Of a DNA stretch of 64,000 bases, positions 9,458 to 21,002 are shown in pieces. The DNA comes from Azorhizobium doebereinerae UFLA1-100. GTDB lineage: Bacteria; Pseudomonadota; Alphaproteobacteria; Rhizobiales; Xanthobacteraceae. Made by a program: the position numbers and the translations under genes. Under the pieces are notes generated by a model. That model made no database searches. It worked only from the letters and a program-made list of their open reading frames with translations, and had not been told where the DNA came from. The stretch is taken from assembly GCF_000473085.1 (NCBI RefSeq), contig NZ_AXBA01000016.1, positions 1-64,000 of the forward strand, in the 5' to 3' direction. The first letter of the stretch is position 1. Every line of letters starts with the position of its first letter.

Positions 9458-9643
9458 GATAGGCCAGAGGCTGGGCGAGCGGGAGCGCGGATTGGAACGA
9501 TGGAAAATGGCTGCCCCCGTTCAGACCCAAGATGCCAAGCAATGGAACGGGTCTATTCTTGGTTTTACGGACAAGTGCCCCCGAGGGGAAGGGGTGTCTC
9601 CGGGCAGGAAGCGAGCTTTATTGCCGCTCTCCGGGCGCCCGCC

Positions 9644-11050
9644 TCAGCCGCCGAACCACAGCGAGGCGAGGCCGAGGAAGGCGAAGAAGCCGACCGTATC
9701 GGTGACGGTGGTGACGAACACGCCGGAGGCCACCGCCGGATCGAGTTTGAAGCGGTGGATGGCGAGCGGGATGAGGATGCCGAACAGCCCCGCCGCCAGC
9801 ATGTTGATGACCAGCGCGCTGGCGATGACCCCGCCCAATTGCCAGTTGGCGAACCAGCCGGCGGCGATCAGCCCCAGCAGCACCGCCAGGATGCAGCCGT
9901 TGAAGAAGCCCACCAGCACCTCGCGCAGCACCACGCGCCGGGCGTTGTGGCTGCCGAGGTCCTTGGTGGCGAGCGCCCGCACCGCCACGGTCATGGTCTG
10001 GTTGCCGGCATTGCCGCCCATGGAGGCGACGATCGGCATCAGCACCGCGAGCGCCACCATCTTCTGGATGCTGCCGGAGAACAGGTCGATGATCGCGGCG
10101 GCGAGAAAGGCGGTGAGCAGGTTGACCAGCAGCCAGGGCAGCCGGCCCTTGGCCGTATAGGCCACGGTGTCGGACAGTTCCTCGTCGCTGCCGACGCCGG
10201 CCATGGCGCGCAGGTCCTCGTCCGCCTCCTCCTGGATCACGTCCACCACGTCGTCGACGGTGATCACCCCCACCAGCCGCCCGGCATCGTCCACCACCGG
10301 GGCCGAGACCAGATTGTAGTGCTGGAACATGCGGGCGACCTCTTCCTGGTCCTCGCTCGCCTTCACCACGTGGGAGCGCTCGGCCTTCACCGCCGTGACC
10401 AGCACCGCGCGCTTGGTGCGCAGCAGGCGGTCCAGCGGCAGGGCGCCCATCAGGTGGTAGGCGGGATCGACCACGAAGATTTCGTAGAAGGTTTCCGGCA
10501 GGTCCTCGGTCTCGCGCATGTAGTCGATGGCCCGGCCGACGGTCCAGAACGGCGGCACGGCGATGAACTCGGTCTGCATGCGCCGGCCGGCGCTTTCCTC
10601 GGGATAGTCGAGCGAGCGCTGGAGGGCGACGCGCTCGGGGGCCGGAATGAAGGCGAGGATGGCCGCCTTGTCGTCGTCGTCCAGGTCTTCGAGGATATAG
10701 ACCGCATCGTCCGAATCGAGGTCGCGGATGCCGGCGGCCACCACGTGCGGCGGCAGCTGGCGCAGCAGCTGGACGCGCACGGTCTCGTCCAGCTCGGTCA
10801 AGGCGGTGAAGTCGAAGTCGGCGCCCAGCAGCTCGATGAGGCGCGTGCGCTCCTCGCCCTCCAGCGCCTCGATGAGGTCGCCGAGGTCGGCCTCGTGCAG
10901 GTCGCGGACCCGGGCGCGCAGCGCCTCCCCATCGCCGGCGGCGATGGCCGCCTCGACGGCGTGGATGAAATCCTCCGCCACCTGCCCGTCCGCATCCCGT
11001 ACCGGCAGGTCGAGCACGTCAGCGGGGGCGACTTCGGCGTCGTCGCGCAT
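9644..11050 (-). CDS. mgtE: Magnesium transporter MgtE
   Basis: 468 aa, starting MRDDAEVAPADVLDLPVRDA. An N-terminal superhelical MgtE_N domain (about 30-150) with DIEDLDDDD-like acidic helices, two CBS domains (about 150-280, including SAPVVDDAGRLVGVITVDDV), and a C-terminal five-helix channel domain. The pore signature MGGNAGNQTMTVAVRAL is intact. It mediates gated Mg2+ uptake across the inner membrane, with the N/CBS domains sensing cytosolic Mg2+. The start is the ATG at 11050 with AAGGAG 7 nt upstream. It is divergent from the deacetylase gene, with about 100 bp between them. No M-box riboswitch is apparent in that gap. Confidence 0.95.
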   Translation of the reverse strand: MRDDAEVAPADVLDLPVRDADGQVAEDFIHAVEAAIAAGDGEALRARVRDLHEADLGDLIEALEGEERTRLIELLGADFDFTALTELDETVRVQLLRQLPPHVVAAGIRDLDSDDAVYILEDLDDDDKAAILAFIPAPERVALQRSLDYPEESAGRRMQTEFIAVPPFWTVGRAIDYMRETEDLPETFYEIFVVDPAYHLMGALPLDRLLRTKRAVLVTAVKAERSHVVKASEDQEEVARMFQHYNLVSAPVVDDAGRLVGVITVDDVVDVIQEEADEDLRAMAGVGSDEELSDTVAYTAKGRLPWLLVNLLTAFLAAAIIDLFSGSIQKMVALAVLMPIVASMGGNAGNQTMTVAVRALATKDLGSHNARRVVLREVLVGFFNGCILAVLLGLIAAGWFANWQLGGVIASALVINMLAAGLFGILIPLAIHRFKLDPAVASGVFVTTVTDTVGFFAFLGLASLWFGG

Positions 11051-11150
11051 GGCGCGTCTCCTTGAGGCAGGATTGATCGGGAGTGCAAGGCGTTCTAGGT
11101 GGGCACCGGCGCGAAGGCAAACCCCGCCCGCGCGCATCCGGAGCCCTTTC

Positions 11151-11972
11151 ATGCGCAGGCGCCTCGCCGGCCTCCTCCTGGCCGGCCTCCTCCTCCCCCT
11201 TGCCGCGCCGTCCGCCCCGGCCCGCGCCCAGCCGCAGCCGGCCGCCCCCGCCTGCCCCGGCCGCCCGGACGCGCTCGGCACCGCCCGGGTGCTGGAGGTG
11301 CCGGCGGGGGTCCAGGTGGGCACCAAGTCGTTCCCCGCCACCCTGCCGCTGGAGAAGGGCGAGGTGGTGCTGACCTTCGACGACGGCCCCTGGCCCCGCA
11401 CCACGGCGGCGATCCTGGACGCGCTGAAGGCCGAATGCGTGCGCGCCACCTTCTTCCTGATCGGCGAGAACGCCCGCGCCCGGCCCGAGCTGGTGCGCCG
11501 CGAGATCGCCGAGGGCCACACGGTGGCCCACCACAGCATGACCCATCCCGACGCCACCCTCGCCCGCCTGCCGCACGCGGCGGCGGTGGAGGAGATCGCC
11601 GCCGGCATGGCGGCGGACGATCTGGCCGCCTACGGGTCGGCGGGCGGGGCGCGGGAGCTTGCGCCGAAGGTGCCGTTCTTCCGATTCCCCGGCTTTGCCT
11701 CGACGCCGGAGCTGCTCACTTTGTTGCATGCGCGTGGCATTTCTGTCTTCGGCGCCGATTTCTGGGCCAGCGACTGGAACAAAATGACGCCGGAACAGGA
11801 ACTTACGCTTGTGTTGCAACGGCTGGATGCGACAGGGCGTGGTATCGTGTTATTTCACGACACAAAGGCCCAGACGGCGGCCATGATTCCGGCGTTCTTG
11901 CGGGCTCTAGCTCAGCGCGGCTATCACGTCGTCCATGTTGTTCCCGCCCGCCCCCAGCCGCCGGTCCGCTAG
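11151..11972 (+). CDS. Secreted polysaccharide deacetylase (NodB domain), first of a tandem pair
   Basis: 273 aa with a signal peptide (MRRRLAGLLLAGLLLPLAAP, likely cleaved after APARA). The NodB motifs are VVLTFDDGPWPRTTAAIL (catalytic and metal Asp), HSMTH (metal His pair), FFRFPGF, GADFWASDWN and GIVLFHDTKA. It would remove N- or O-acetyl groups from a surface or cell-wall glycan in the periplasm. It resembles the next gene, sharing CPG-PDALG, LPLEKGEVVLTFDDGP and HVVHVVPA, so the two arose by duplication. The substrate is unknown. ATG 11151 directly starts the signal peptide. Confidence 0.9.
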   Translation: MRRRLAGLLLAGLLLPLAAPSAPARAQPQPAAPACPGRPDALGTARVLEVPAGVQVGTKSFPATLPLEKGEVVLTFDDGPWPRTTAAILDALKAECVRATFFLIGENARARPELVRREIAEGHTVAHHSMTHPDATLARLPHAAAVEEIAAGMAADDLAAYGSAGGARELAPKVPFFRFPGFASTPELLTLLHARGISVFGADFWASDWNKMTPEQELTLVLQRLDATGRGIVLFHDTKAQTAAMIPAFLRALAQRGYHVVHVVPARPQPPVR

Positions 11973-12072
11973 TTAACCCCCTGTTCGGGCTGACCGCCGA
12001 CACTGGTCCGGGTGGCGAGGACATCGCCTGAAGAGGAGCGCGCTCCTGCGAGCGCCACGCGGGTATCGGCAC

Positions 12073-13296
12073 ATGCGGTCCATCATTTCAGCCGGCGTCC
12101 TGGCGGCGCTTGCCAGCACGGCGATCCTCGGCAACGCCTTGGCCCAGGCCGTTTCTCCGGCCCCGGCTGCGGCCGTTTCCGCCGCTCCGGCCGCGCTCGC
12201 GGCGCCCACCCCCGCCGCCCTGGCCGCCCCGCCCCAGCCCGAGCCTGCCGCCGCCTGCCCCGGCAATCCGGACGCCTTGGGCGTGTCGCGGGTGATCGCG
12301 GTGGACCCCAGGACCAGCCCCTTCCTCGGCCGCTTGCAATACAAGCAGACCCTGCCTTTGGAGAAGGGCGAGGTGGTGCTGACGTTCGACGACGGCCCCC
12401 TGCCCCCCATGACCAACCGGGTGCTGGAGGCCCTCGCCCATGAGTGCGTGAAGGCCACTTTCTTCAGCGTCGGCCGCATGGCGAACGCCTATCCGCACGT
12501 GATCCAGAAGGTGCTGGCGGAAGGCCACACCATCGGCACCCACAGCCAGACCCATCCGCTGATCTTCCCCAAGCTCACCCAGCAGGCGGGCGTGCAGGAG
12601 ATCGAGCAGGGCTTCGCCTCGGTGAAGGCCGCCCTCGCCCCTGTGGGCGGCGCGCCCAACCCGTGGTTCCGCTTTCCCGGCCTCGGCCGCACCAAATTCT
12701 ATGAGGCCTACACCCAGGAGCACGGCATCGCCGTGTTCAGCGTCGATGCCGTGGCCGACGACTGGATGCACCTGAAGCCGGAAGAGGTGGAGAAGCGCGC
12801 CCTGGAGCGGCTGATCGCCAATGGCGGCGGCATCCTGCTGCTGCACGACATCCAGCCCTCCACCGCGGTGATGCTGCCGAACCTGCTGCGCGACCTGAAG
12901 GCCAACGGCCTCAGGATCGTCCATGTGGTGCCGGCCCAGCCGGGCATGATCGCCAGCCTGCCGAACGCCGGGCCGTCCGGCCACAAGCCGGCGGCGACGG
13001 CCGCTGCCGCCCCCGATGCGTCGGCCGGCACCGCCGCCGCGCCATCGGCCGTTCCGCCGGCCAAGCCCGTCACCGCAACGGCCAAGCCCGCCAAGCCGGC
13101 CGTGAAGCCGGCGGTCACCAGCGCTCCGCTTCCGGCCGTCGAGCAGGCCCAGGTGGGCGCGCCGCAGCAGATCTCGCCTCCGGCGCAGGCCGATTCGAAC
13201 GCCTCTTCGCGTGGCGTCACCGACCCGGCCGACACGCCGTTCAGCCTGTTCTGGCCGCGCCTGTGGACCGATGCCCTGCCCAAGGGCTTGCGCTGA
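12073..13296 (+). CDS. Secreted polysaccharide deacetylase (NodB domain), second of a tandem pair
   Basis: 407 aa. A signal peptide (cleavage near ALAQA), an Ala/Pro-rich stretch to about residue 60, a NodB catalytic domain (about 90-285) with VVLTFDDGPLPPMTNRVL, HSQTHP, WFRFPGLG, VDAVADDWM and GILLLHDIQP, then a low-complexity Ala/Pro/Lys tail of about 110 residues. The tail could be a wall-associating or spacer region. It lies 100 bp downstream of its paralogue with no clear terminator between them, so co-expression is likely. A terminator follows the stop. The N- and C-terminal extensions are what distinguish it from the first copy. Confidence 0.9.
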   Translation: MRSIISAGVLAALASTAILGNALAQAVSPAPAAAVSAAPAALAAPTPAALAAPPQPEPAAACPGNPDALGVSRVIAVDPRTSPFLGRLQYKQTLPLEKGEVVLTFDDGPLPPMTNRVLEALAHECVKATFFSVGRMANAYPHVIQKVLAEGHTIGTHSQTHPLIFPKLTQQAGVQEIEQGFASVKAALAPVGGAPNPWFRFPGLGRTKFYEAYTQEHGIAVFSVDAVADDWMHLKPEEVEKRALERLIANGGGILLLHDIQPSTAVMLPNLLRDLKANGLRIVHVVPAQPGMIASLPNAGPSGHKPAATAAAAPDASAGTAAAPSAVPPAKPVTATAKPAKPAVKPAVTSAPLPAVEQAQVGAPQQISPPAQADSNASSRGVTDPADTPFSLFWPRLWTDALPKGLR

Positions 13297-13316
13297 TCCG
13301 CACGGCCCGCCTGTCG

Positions 13317-13345
13317 AAAGCGCCGGTTCGCCGGCGCTTTTTTTA
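13317..13345 (+). terminator. Terminator after the deacetylase pair
   Basis: AAAGCGCCGG and CCGGCGCTTT form a 10-bp stem around TTCG, and the 3' arm runs into TTTTT. Confidence 0.9.
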
Positions 13346-13380
13346 TGGCCTGGCGGCGAGGTTGGCGGCCGGATGGGCCT

Positions 13381-13420
13381 GAAACGAAACAGGCGGCCCG
13401 AAGGCCGCCTGTTTCGTTTC
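13381..13420 (-). terminator. 18-bp perfect hairpin, likely terminator of tRNA-Leu
   Basis: Arms at 13381-13398 and 13403-13420 are perfectly complementary (18 bp) around a 4-nt loop. Read on the minus strand the loop is C(UUCG)G, a very stable tetraloop, and the 3' arm is U-rich (GTTTCGTTTC). It lies about 30 bp past the 3' end of the tRNA gene, so it probably ends that transcript. Confidence 0.7.
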
Positions 13421-13451
13421 AGGCTCCCGTCGCCGGGGCCTGAACATCTCC

Positions 13452-13536
13452 TGGTGCGGTCAAGAGGACTCGAACCTCCACGGGTCTCCCCACTACCACC
13501 TCAAGGTAGCGCGTCTACCAATTCCGCCATGACCGC
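13452..13536 (-). tRNA. tRNA-Leu(GAG)
   Basis: An 85-nt gene with encoded CCA. The acceptor stem GCGGTCA pairs with TGACCGC, the D-arm region is GGTAGACGC, the anticodon stem CTACC/GGTAG closes a 7-nt loop TTGAGGT with anticodon GAG, there is a leucine-type long variable arm, and the T-arm includes GGTTCGAGTCC. It reads CUC and CUU leucine codons. Confidence 0.95.
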
Positions 13537-13701
13537 AGTCAGGGATGTCTCCGGTGCCGCAAGCCGCGAAAGGCTGTCGGGCGCCGGGGGCCATCGTCTA
13601 GCAAATCGAATCCCGCGCCACAAGGGCTCACAGTCGGCTTAAGACAGTTCTATATGAGGGCCTGTGGACGGCACCTCCGCCGCCCGAGACGATTTGGCCC
13701 C

Positions 13702-14406
13702 ATGAACGTTCAGTCCCGACCGCGCTCCACCCTCACCACCGCCTTCCTGCCCCGCGATCCCGCCGCCCCGCCGGTGGAATGGACCGTGAGCGACACGCCC
13801 GTCCTCTATCCCGACGCGGTCGCGGCCATGGAGGCGCGCGTCGCCGCCATCGCCGCCGGCACGGCGGATGAGCAGGTCTGGCTGGTGGAGCATCCCCCGC
13901 TCTACACCGCAGGCACCAGCGCGCGGCGCGAGGACCTGATCGACGAACGCTTCCCGGTGTTCGAAAGCGGGCGCGGCGGCCAGTTCACCTATCACGGCCC
14001 CGGCCAGCGGGTGGCCTATGTGATGCTGGACCTGAAGCGCCGCGACCCAGACCTGCGGCGCTACGTGGGGGCGCTGGAAGCCTGGCTGATCGCGACGCTT
14101 TCCGCCTTCAACATCACCGGCGAGCGCCGGGAGGACCGGGTCGGCGTATGGGTGCCGCGCGGCGGCGGCGCCGAGGACAAGATCGCGGCCATCGGCATCC
14201 GCGTGCGCCAGTGGGTGAGCTTCCACGGCATCTCGCTGAACGTGGACCCGGACCTGTCCCACTTCGGCGGCATCGTGCCCTGCGGCGTGCGCGAGCACGG
14301 CGTGACCAGCTTCACCGACCTCGGGCTGCTGGTCTCCATGCCCGAGGTGGACAGCGTGCTGCGGGTCGCTTTCGAGGAAATCTTCGGGCCGACCCGGCTC
14401 GCCTGA
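13702..14406 (+). CDS. lipB: Octanoyltransferase LipB
   Basis: 234 aa. Transfers octanoyl groups from acyl carrier protein to the lipoyl domains of 2-oxoacid dehydrogenases and the glycine cleavage H protein, the first step of lipoate synthesis. Visible family motifs: [40 protein letters not shown], the catalytic Lys in [36 protein letters not shown], and the catalytic Cys in [15 protein letters not shown] 13702 is chosen; an earlier in-frame ATG at 13654 would add 16 low-similarity residues. It converges with gatB, with a shared terminator between them. Confidence 0.95.
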   Translation: MNVQSRPRSTLTTAFLPRDPAAPPVEWTVSDTPVLYPDAVAAMEARVAAIAAGTADEQVWLVEHPPLYTAGTSARREDLIDERFPVFESGRGGQFTYHGPGQRVAYVMLDLKRRDPDLRRYVGALEAWLIATLSAFNITGERREDRVGVWVPRGGGAEDKIAAIGIRVRQWVSFHGISLNVDPDLSHFGGIVPCGVREHGVTSFTDLGLLVSMPEVDSVLRVAFEEIFGPTRLA

Positions 14407-14417
14407 GCGCAGACGAA

Positions 14418-14442
14418 AACGCCGGCCGCGAAGGCCGGCGTT
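14418..14442. terminator. Bidirectional terminator between lipB and gatB
   Basis: AACGCCGGCC and GGCCGGCGTT form a 10-bp stem with a 5-nt loop. The minus-strand side ends in GTTTTCG, so it suits gatB best. Confidence 0.8.
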
Positions 14443-14469
14443 CGGTTCATCAGTTGGTGCGCGCCGGGC

Positions 14470-15948
14470 TCAGATGCCCAGCTTGCGCTTCAGGATGTCG
14501 TTCAGCGCCTGCGGGTTGGCCTTGCCGCCCGATGCCTTCATCGCCTGGCCGACGAACCAGCCCAGCATGGTCGGCTTGGCCAGGACCTGGGCCACCTTGT
14601 CCGGGTTGGCGGCGATGATCTCGTCCACCACCTTCTCGATGGCGCCGGTGTCCGTCACCTGCTTGAGGCCGCGCTCCTCCACCAGGACGCGCGGATCGCC
14701 GCCCTCGGTATAGACGATCTCGAACAGGTCCTTGGCGATCTTGGACGAGATGACGCCTTCCGCCATCAGGTCGACGATCGCCGCGACCTGCGCCGGGGCG
14801 ACCGGCGAGGTGGTGACGTCCTTGCCGTCCTTGTTCAGGCGGCCGAACAGCTCGTTGATGACGAAGTTGGCGGCGGCCTTGCCATCGCGGCCCTTGGCCA
14901 CCTGCTCGAAATAGTCCGCCGTGTCGCGCTCGGCCACCAGCACGCTGGCGTCATAGGGGCTGAGCCCATAGTCGGCGATGAAGCGGGCCTTCTTCTCGTC
15001 CGGCAGTTCAGGCAGATGCCCTTTCAGGCCCTCGACGAAATCGGCGTGCAGCACGAGGGGCAGCAGGTCAGGATCGGGAAAATAGCGATAGTCATGCGCT
15101 TCTTCCTTGGAGCGCATGGAGCGCGTCTCGCCCTTGCCGGGATCGAACAGGCGGGTTTCCTGATCGATGACGCCGCCGTCCTCCAGGATCTCGATCTGGC
15201 GCCGGGCCTCCACCTCGATGGACTGGCCGATGAAGCGGATGGAATTGACGTTCTTGATCTCGCAGCGGGTGCCCAGCGGCTCGCCGGGGCGGCGCACGGA
15301 GACGTTGACGTCGGCGCGCAGGTTGCCCTTCTCCATGTCTCCGTCGCAGGTGCCGAGATAGCGCAGGATGGAGCGCAGCTTGGTCACGTAGGCGCGCGCC
15401 TCTTCCGACGAGCGCAGGTCGGGCCGGGAGACGATCTCCATCAGCGCCACGCCGGAACGGTTGAGGTCGACGAAGCTGAGCGAGGGCGACAGATCGTGGA
15501 TGGACTTGCCGGCGTCCTGCTCCAGGTGCAGGCGCTCGATGCCGACGACGAAGCTCTCGCCGTCCAGCAGGTCCACGATCACCTCGCCCTCGCCCACGAT
15601 GGGGCTCTTGAACTGGCTGATCTGGTAGCCCTGCGGCAGGTCGGGGTAGAAATAGTTCTTCCGGTCGAAGGTGGAGCGCAGGTTGATCTGCGCCTTCAGG
15701 CCGAGCCCGGTGCGCACCGCCTGGGCCACGCACTCCCGGTTGATCACCGGCAGCATGCCCGGCATGGCCGCGTCCACCAGCGAGACATGGTCGTTCGGCG
15801 GCCCGCCGAAGGCCGTGGAGGCGCCGGAGAACAGCTTGGCGTTGGACGAGACCTGGGCGTGGATCTCCATGCCGATCACCACCTCCCAGTCGCCGGTGGC
15901 GCCCCGGATGAGCTTCTTGGCGTCGGTCGGCCGCACGTGAACCGTCAT
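14470..15948 (-). CDS. gatB: Aspartyl/glutamyl-tRNA(Asn/Gln) amidotransferase subunit B
   Basis: 492 aa, starting [20 protein letters not shown]. GatB binds and phosphorylates mischarged Glu-tRNAGln or Asp-tRNAAsn for transamidation. Family motifs: [59 protein letters not shown], and the C-terminal Yqey tail ending [15 protein letters not shown]. The length is typical. It follows the gatC-gatA-chorismate mutase run on the same strand with a 107-bp gap. An alphaproteobacterium needs GatCAB to make Gln-tRNAGln, so the gene is probably essential. Confidence 0.97.
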   Translation of the reverse strand: MTVHVRPTDAKKLIRGATGDWEVVIGMEIHAQVSSNAKLFSGASTAFGGPPNDHVSLVDAAMPGMLPVINRECVAQAVRTGLGLKAQINLRSTFDRKNYFYPDLPQGYQISQFKSPIVGEGEVIVDLLDGESFVVGIERLHLEQDAGKSIHDLSPSLSFVDLNRSGVALMEIVSRPDLRSSEEARAYVTKLRSILRYLGTCDGDMEKGNLRADVNVSVRRPGEPLGTRCEIKNVNSIRFIGQSIEVEARRQIEILEDGGVIDQETRLFDPGKGETRSMRSKEEAHDYRYFPDPDLLPLVLHADFVEGLKGHLPELPDEKKARFIADYGLSPYDASVLVAERDTADYFEQVAKGRDGKAAANFVINELFGRLNKDGKDVTTSPVAPAQVAAIVDLMAEGVISSKIAKDLFEIVYTEGGDPRVLVEERGLKQVTDTGAIEKVVDEIIAANPDKVAQVLAKPTMLGWFVGQAMKASGGKANPQALNDILKRKLGI

Positions 15949-16055
15949 CGCTGTCCCTGCAAAGTCCCGCGGCGCGAGCCGCTTGTGTTGTCCCTACTCC
16001 CGCGAGGCGCGCCCGTGCAACTGGAACGGGCGCAAGGCCGGCGCGGCCCGAAGGC

Positions 16056-16355
16056 TCAGCCGAGCCGCGCGTCCTCATACTCGATGGTCCACTGGATGAG
16101 GAAGCGCCAGAGCGCCTCCACCAGATCCGCCGGCACCTCAGAGGAGACCGCCCGCTCGCGCACGCGGGCCACCACGTCCTCTACCCGGTCGGGCAGCAAA
16201 GCGGGAAGGCCCGCCTCCTTCTTGATGGCGAGCACCCGCTCCACCACCGCGAGGCGGGCGGCCAGCAGGTCCACCATCTGCGCGTCGATGGCATCGATCT
16301 CCACGCGCGCCTCCTTCAGGAGGCGGCGCGCGGCCTCCTCGTGCTCGGCGCTCAC
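16056..16355 (-). CDS. AroQ-type chorismate mutase
   Basis: 99 aa, all-helical. It shows the AroQ pattern: [40 protein letters not shown], then [14 protein letters not shown], giving the arginine and lysine residues that bind chorismate. It would convert chorismate to prephenate for Phe/Tyr synthesis. The preferred start is the GTG at 16355, which overlaps the gatA stop as GTGA and implies translational coupling; an upstream GTG at 16364 is also possible. Its position between gatA and gatB is noteworthy because it has no functional link to tRNA transamidation. Confidence 0.88.
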   Translation of the reverse strand: MSAEHEEAARRLLKEARVEIDAIDAQMVDLLAARLAVVERVLAIKKEAGLPALLPDRVEDVVARVRERAVSSEVPADLVEALWRFLIQWTIEYEDARLG

Positions 16356-17836
16356 TCCACCCACCAGGTGTCTTCCACCGGGAAGCGTCCGGCGGCATCC
16401 TCGATCACCTGCGCGAGCGAGAACAGCGTCTCCTCCTCGAACGGGCGGCCGATGAGCTGGAGGCCCAGCGGCAGGTTCTTGCAGGAGAAGCCGGCCGGCA
16501 CCGAGATGCCCGGCAGGCCGGCCAGGTTCACCGTCACCGTGAAGATGTCCTGGAGATACATCTCCACCGGGTCGGCATGGCTCTTCTCACCGATGCCGAA
16601 GGCCGGCGACGGGGTGGCCGGAGCCAGCACCGCGTCCACGCCGAGCGCGAACACGTCGTCGAAGTCGCGCTTGATGAGGGTGCGCACCTTCTGCGCCTTC
16701 ACGTAATAGGCGTCGTAATAGCCGGCGGAGAGCACATAGGTGCCGATCATGATGCGGCGCCGCACCTCCGGGCCGAAGCCGGTGGCGCGGGTGCGCTCAT
16801 ACATCTCCTGCACGTCGCGGCCCGGCACGCGCAGGCCGTAGCGCACGCCGTCATAGCGGGCGAGGTTGGACGAGGCTTCGGCGGGGGCCACGATGTAATA
16901 GGCCGGCAGCGCGTATTTGGTGTGCGGCAGCGAGATGTCGACCACCTCGGCGCCGGCGTCGCGCAGCCACTGGGCGCCCTCTTCCCACATGCCGGCGATC
17001 TCGGGGTCGAGACCTTCGACGCGGTATTCGCGCGGGATGCCGATGCGCTTGCCCTTCACCGAGGCGCCGACGGCATCCTCATAGTCCGGCACCGCCCGGT
17101 TGACGCTGGTGGAATCCTTCGGATCGTAGCCCGCCATGGAGCGCAGCAGGATCGCCGCATCGTTCACCGTGCGGGCGAACGGGCCGGCCTGATCGAGCGA
17201 GGAGGCATAGGCGATGATGCCGAAGCGCGAGCAGCGCCCGTAGGTGGGCTTGATGCCGACCGTGCCGGTGAAGGCGGCGGGCTGGCGGATGGAGCCGCCG
17301 GTGTCCGTGCCGGTCGCGCCCGCGCACAGATAGGCCGCCACCGCCGCAGCCGAGCCGCCGGACGAGCCGCCGGGCACGATGGGTGCCTTGTCGTTCTCGC
17401 GCCTCCAGGGCGACACCACGGGGCCGAAGGCGGAGGTCTCGTTCGACGAGCCCATGGCGAACTCGTCATTGTTCAATTTGCCGAGCATCACCGCGCCCTC
17501 GCGCCAGAGCTGCGCGGTCACGGTCGATTCGTAGGGCGGCACGAAGTTGCCCAGGATCTTGGAGCCGGCGGTGGTGCGTACGCCCTCGGTGCAGAACATG
17601 TCCTTCACGCCGATGGGCAGGCCCTCGAGCTTGCCGGCATCGCCCGAGGCGATGCGCTTGTCGCTCTCCGCCGCCATGGCGAGCGCCTTGTCGGCGGTCT
17701 CCAGCACATAGGCGTTGAGGGTGCGCGCCTCGGCCATGGCCGAAACATAGGCCTCGGTGAGTTCCACGGCGGTGAACTCGCCGGTGGCGAGGCCCTCGCG
17801 CGCCTCGGTGAGGGTGAGCTGATTGAGCGCGGTCAT
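16352..17836 (-). CDS. gatA: Glutamyl-tRNA(Gln) amidotransferase subunit A
   Basis: 494 aa amidase-signature enzyme that releases ammonia from glutamine for GatB. The Ser-cisSer-Lys triad is visible: Lys in [14 protein letters not shown], Ser in [15 protein letters not shown], and Ser in [19 protein letters not shown]. The C-terminal part ends PVEDTWWVE. The start codon overlaps the gatC stop as ATGA (17833-17836), and the stop overlaps the chorismate mutase start, so three genes are translationally chained. Confidence 0.97.
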   Translation of the reverse strand: MTALNQLTLTEAREGLATGEFTAVELTEAYVSAMAEARTLNAYVLETADKALAMAAESDKRIASGDAGKLEGLPIGVKDMFCTEGVRTTAGSKILGNFVPPYESTVTAQLWREGAVMLGKLNNDEFAMGSSNETSAFGPVVSPWRRENDKAPIVPGGSSGGSAAAVAAYLCAGATGTDTGGSIRQPAAFTGTVGIKPTYGRCSRFGIIAYASSLDQAGPFARTVNDAAILLRSMAGYDPKDSTSVNRAVPDYEDAVGASVKGKRIGIPREYRVEGLDPEIAGMWEEGAQWLRDAGAEVVDISLPHTKYALPAYYIVAPAEASSNLARYDGVRYGLRVPGRDVQEMYERTRATGFGPEVRRRIMIGTYVLSAGYYDAYYVKAQKVRTLIKRDFDDVFALGVDAVLAPATPSPAFGIGEKSHADPVEMYLQDIFTVTVNLAGLPGISVPAGFSCKNLPLGLQLIGRPFEEETLFSLAQVIEDAAGRFPVEDTWWVE

Positions 17837-18120
17837 TCCACCACCTTCGGCACCGTGAAGAAGCCGCCCTCGGATTCGGGCGCGTTGGCGAGGATCTTTT
17901 CCGGATAATGGCCGTCGCTGACCACATCCTCGCGCATGGGCAGTTCCATGGGGATGACGCCGGTCATGGGCTCCACATTGGCCACGTCCAGATCGGCCAA
18001 TTGCTCCACGAAGGCGAGGATGGCGTTCAATTCGCCCTTCAGCGGCTCCAGCTCTTCCTCGCTCACCGCGACGCGCGCCAGATGCGCCACGCGGCGGACG
18101 GTCGCCTGATCGACAGACAT
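17833..18120 (-). CDS. gatC: Glutamyl-tRNA(Gln) amidotransferase subunit C
   Basis: 95 aa, starting [20 protein letters not shown]. The small belt subunit that wraps GatA and GatB. The family pattern [54 protein letters not shown] and [16 protein letters not shown] is complete. ATG 18120 has AAGGAG 6 nt upstream. It is the first gene of the gat run; recQ ends 109 bp upstream on the same strand. Confidence 0.96.
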   Translation of the reverse strand: MSVDQATVRRVAHLARVAVSEEELEPLKGELNAILAFVEQLADLDVANVEPMTGVIPMELPMREDVVSDGHYPEKILANAPESEGGFFTVPKVVE

Positions 18121-18229
18121 GACATGCTCCTTAACGCTCCGGCCGCTATAGCAAGCGCGTTCCGCCGGTGAAAGCCTTCTGACGGCGCGCCGGGCAAGGA
18201 TGCACCGCGCGCCCCTTCGGCAGGATGCC

Positions 18230-20056
<1,827 letters not shown>

Positions 20057-20123
20057 GGGTCCCTTATACTCCCGCGAGGCGCGCGGGCAACGCGGCCCGT
20101 GCGCCCTGCGGTGCCCGCAGGCC

Positions 20124-20834
20124 TCAGACCTCGAAGCTCTCCCCGCTTTTCGGCACCTCGATCTTGACCGGGTGCCCCTCAAGCGCCGCCACGAAGCCGG
20201 ACGCATCGGGCACCAGCAGCGGGAAGGTGGCATAGTGGCAGGGCGCCACGACCTCCACATTGAGGAAGCGCCGCACCGCCAGCGCGGCCACCTCGGGCCC
20301 CATGGTGAAGCGGTCGCCGATCGGCACCAGCGCCACCTTCGGCTGGTGGATCTCGCAGATCAGCGCCATGTCGGAGAAGATGTCGGTGTCGCCCAGGTGC
20401 CAGACCGCCGCCTCGCCCTTCGCCTTGACGATCAGCCCCGTGGGATTGCCGAGATAGGCCGCCGGCGCGCCATCGCCGCCGGAAGAATGATCCGCCCGCA
20501 CCATGGTGACGGTGAAGCCGTCCAGCGCGACGGTGCCGCCGGTGTTCATCATCTCGAAGACCGACAGGCCCTGGCCGCCGAGGAAATTGCAGATTTCCGG
20601 ATTGGCGACGACCGTGATCTTGCGCCCCTCCGCCTCGGCCGCCTTCACCAGAGCGACCGTGTCGCCGATATGGTCGGAATGCCCGTGGGTGAGCAGGACG
20701 AAGCCCACCCCCTTGGCGACCGCCGCCACATCGCCGTGGAAGGAAGGGTTGCCGGTCAGGAAAGGATCGATCAGCACGGCCGTGCCGGCGAAGTCGAGGC
20801 GGAAGGCGGCATGTCCGAGCCAGGTGATCTTCAT
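20124..20834 (-). CDS. MBL-fold metal-dependent hydrolase (UPF0173 type)
   Basis: 236 aa, starting [20 protein letters not shown]. The metallo-beta-lactamase fold is clear: [17 protein letters not shown] supplies the HxHxDH metal ligands, [12 protein letters not shown] a further Asp, and [13 protein letters not shown] a late His. This matches the UPF0173/YtkL family of uncharacterised hydrolases. A GGGAGG-type site precedes the ATG. It is divergent from ruvX. The substrate is unknown. Confidence 0.88.
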   Translation of the reverse strand: MKITWLGHAAFRLDFAGTAVLIDPFLTGNPSFHGDVAAVAKGVGFVLLTHGHSDHIGDTVALVKAAEAEGRKITVVANPEICNFLGGQGLSVFEMMNTGGTVALDGFTVTMVRADHSSGGDGAPAAYLGNPTGLIVKAKGEAAVWHLGDTDIFSDMALICEIHQPKVALVPIGDRFTMGPEVAALAVRRFLNVEVVAPCHYATFPLLVPDASGFVAALEGHPVKIEVPKSGESFEV

Positions 20835-21002
20835 GGGAGGAAGCCCTTTTGCGGTGTACGGAAGCGTCGATAGGGAGCGTTCGGCGCGGAGTATCGGGGA
20901 AGGCTCGCCCGCCCGCAACGCGGCCACCTGCCGGCCTTCTCCCTTCGCCCGGAAGCGCGGCGCCGGTGGCTTTGCGCCGCGAAGGCTGCTTAAGGTGCGC
21001 GC

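Noticed and set aside
11051-11150. M-box magnesium riboswitch upstream of mgtE
   Set aside because: Only 100 bp separate the divergent starts, and no M-box-like conserved sequence is visible.
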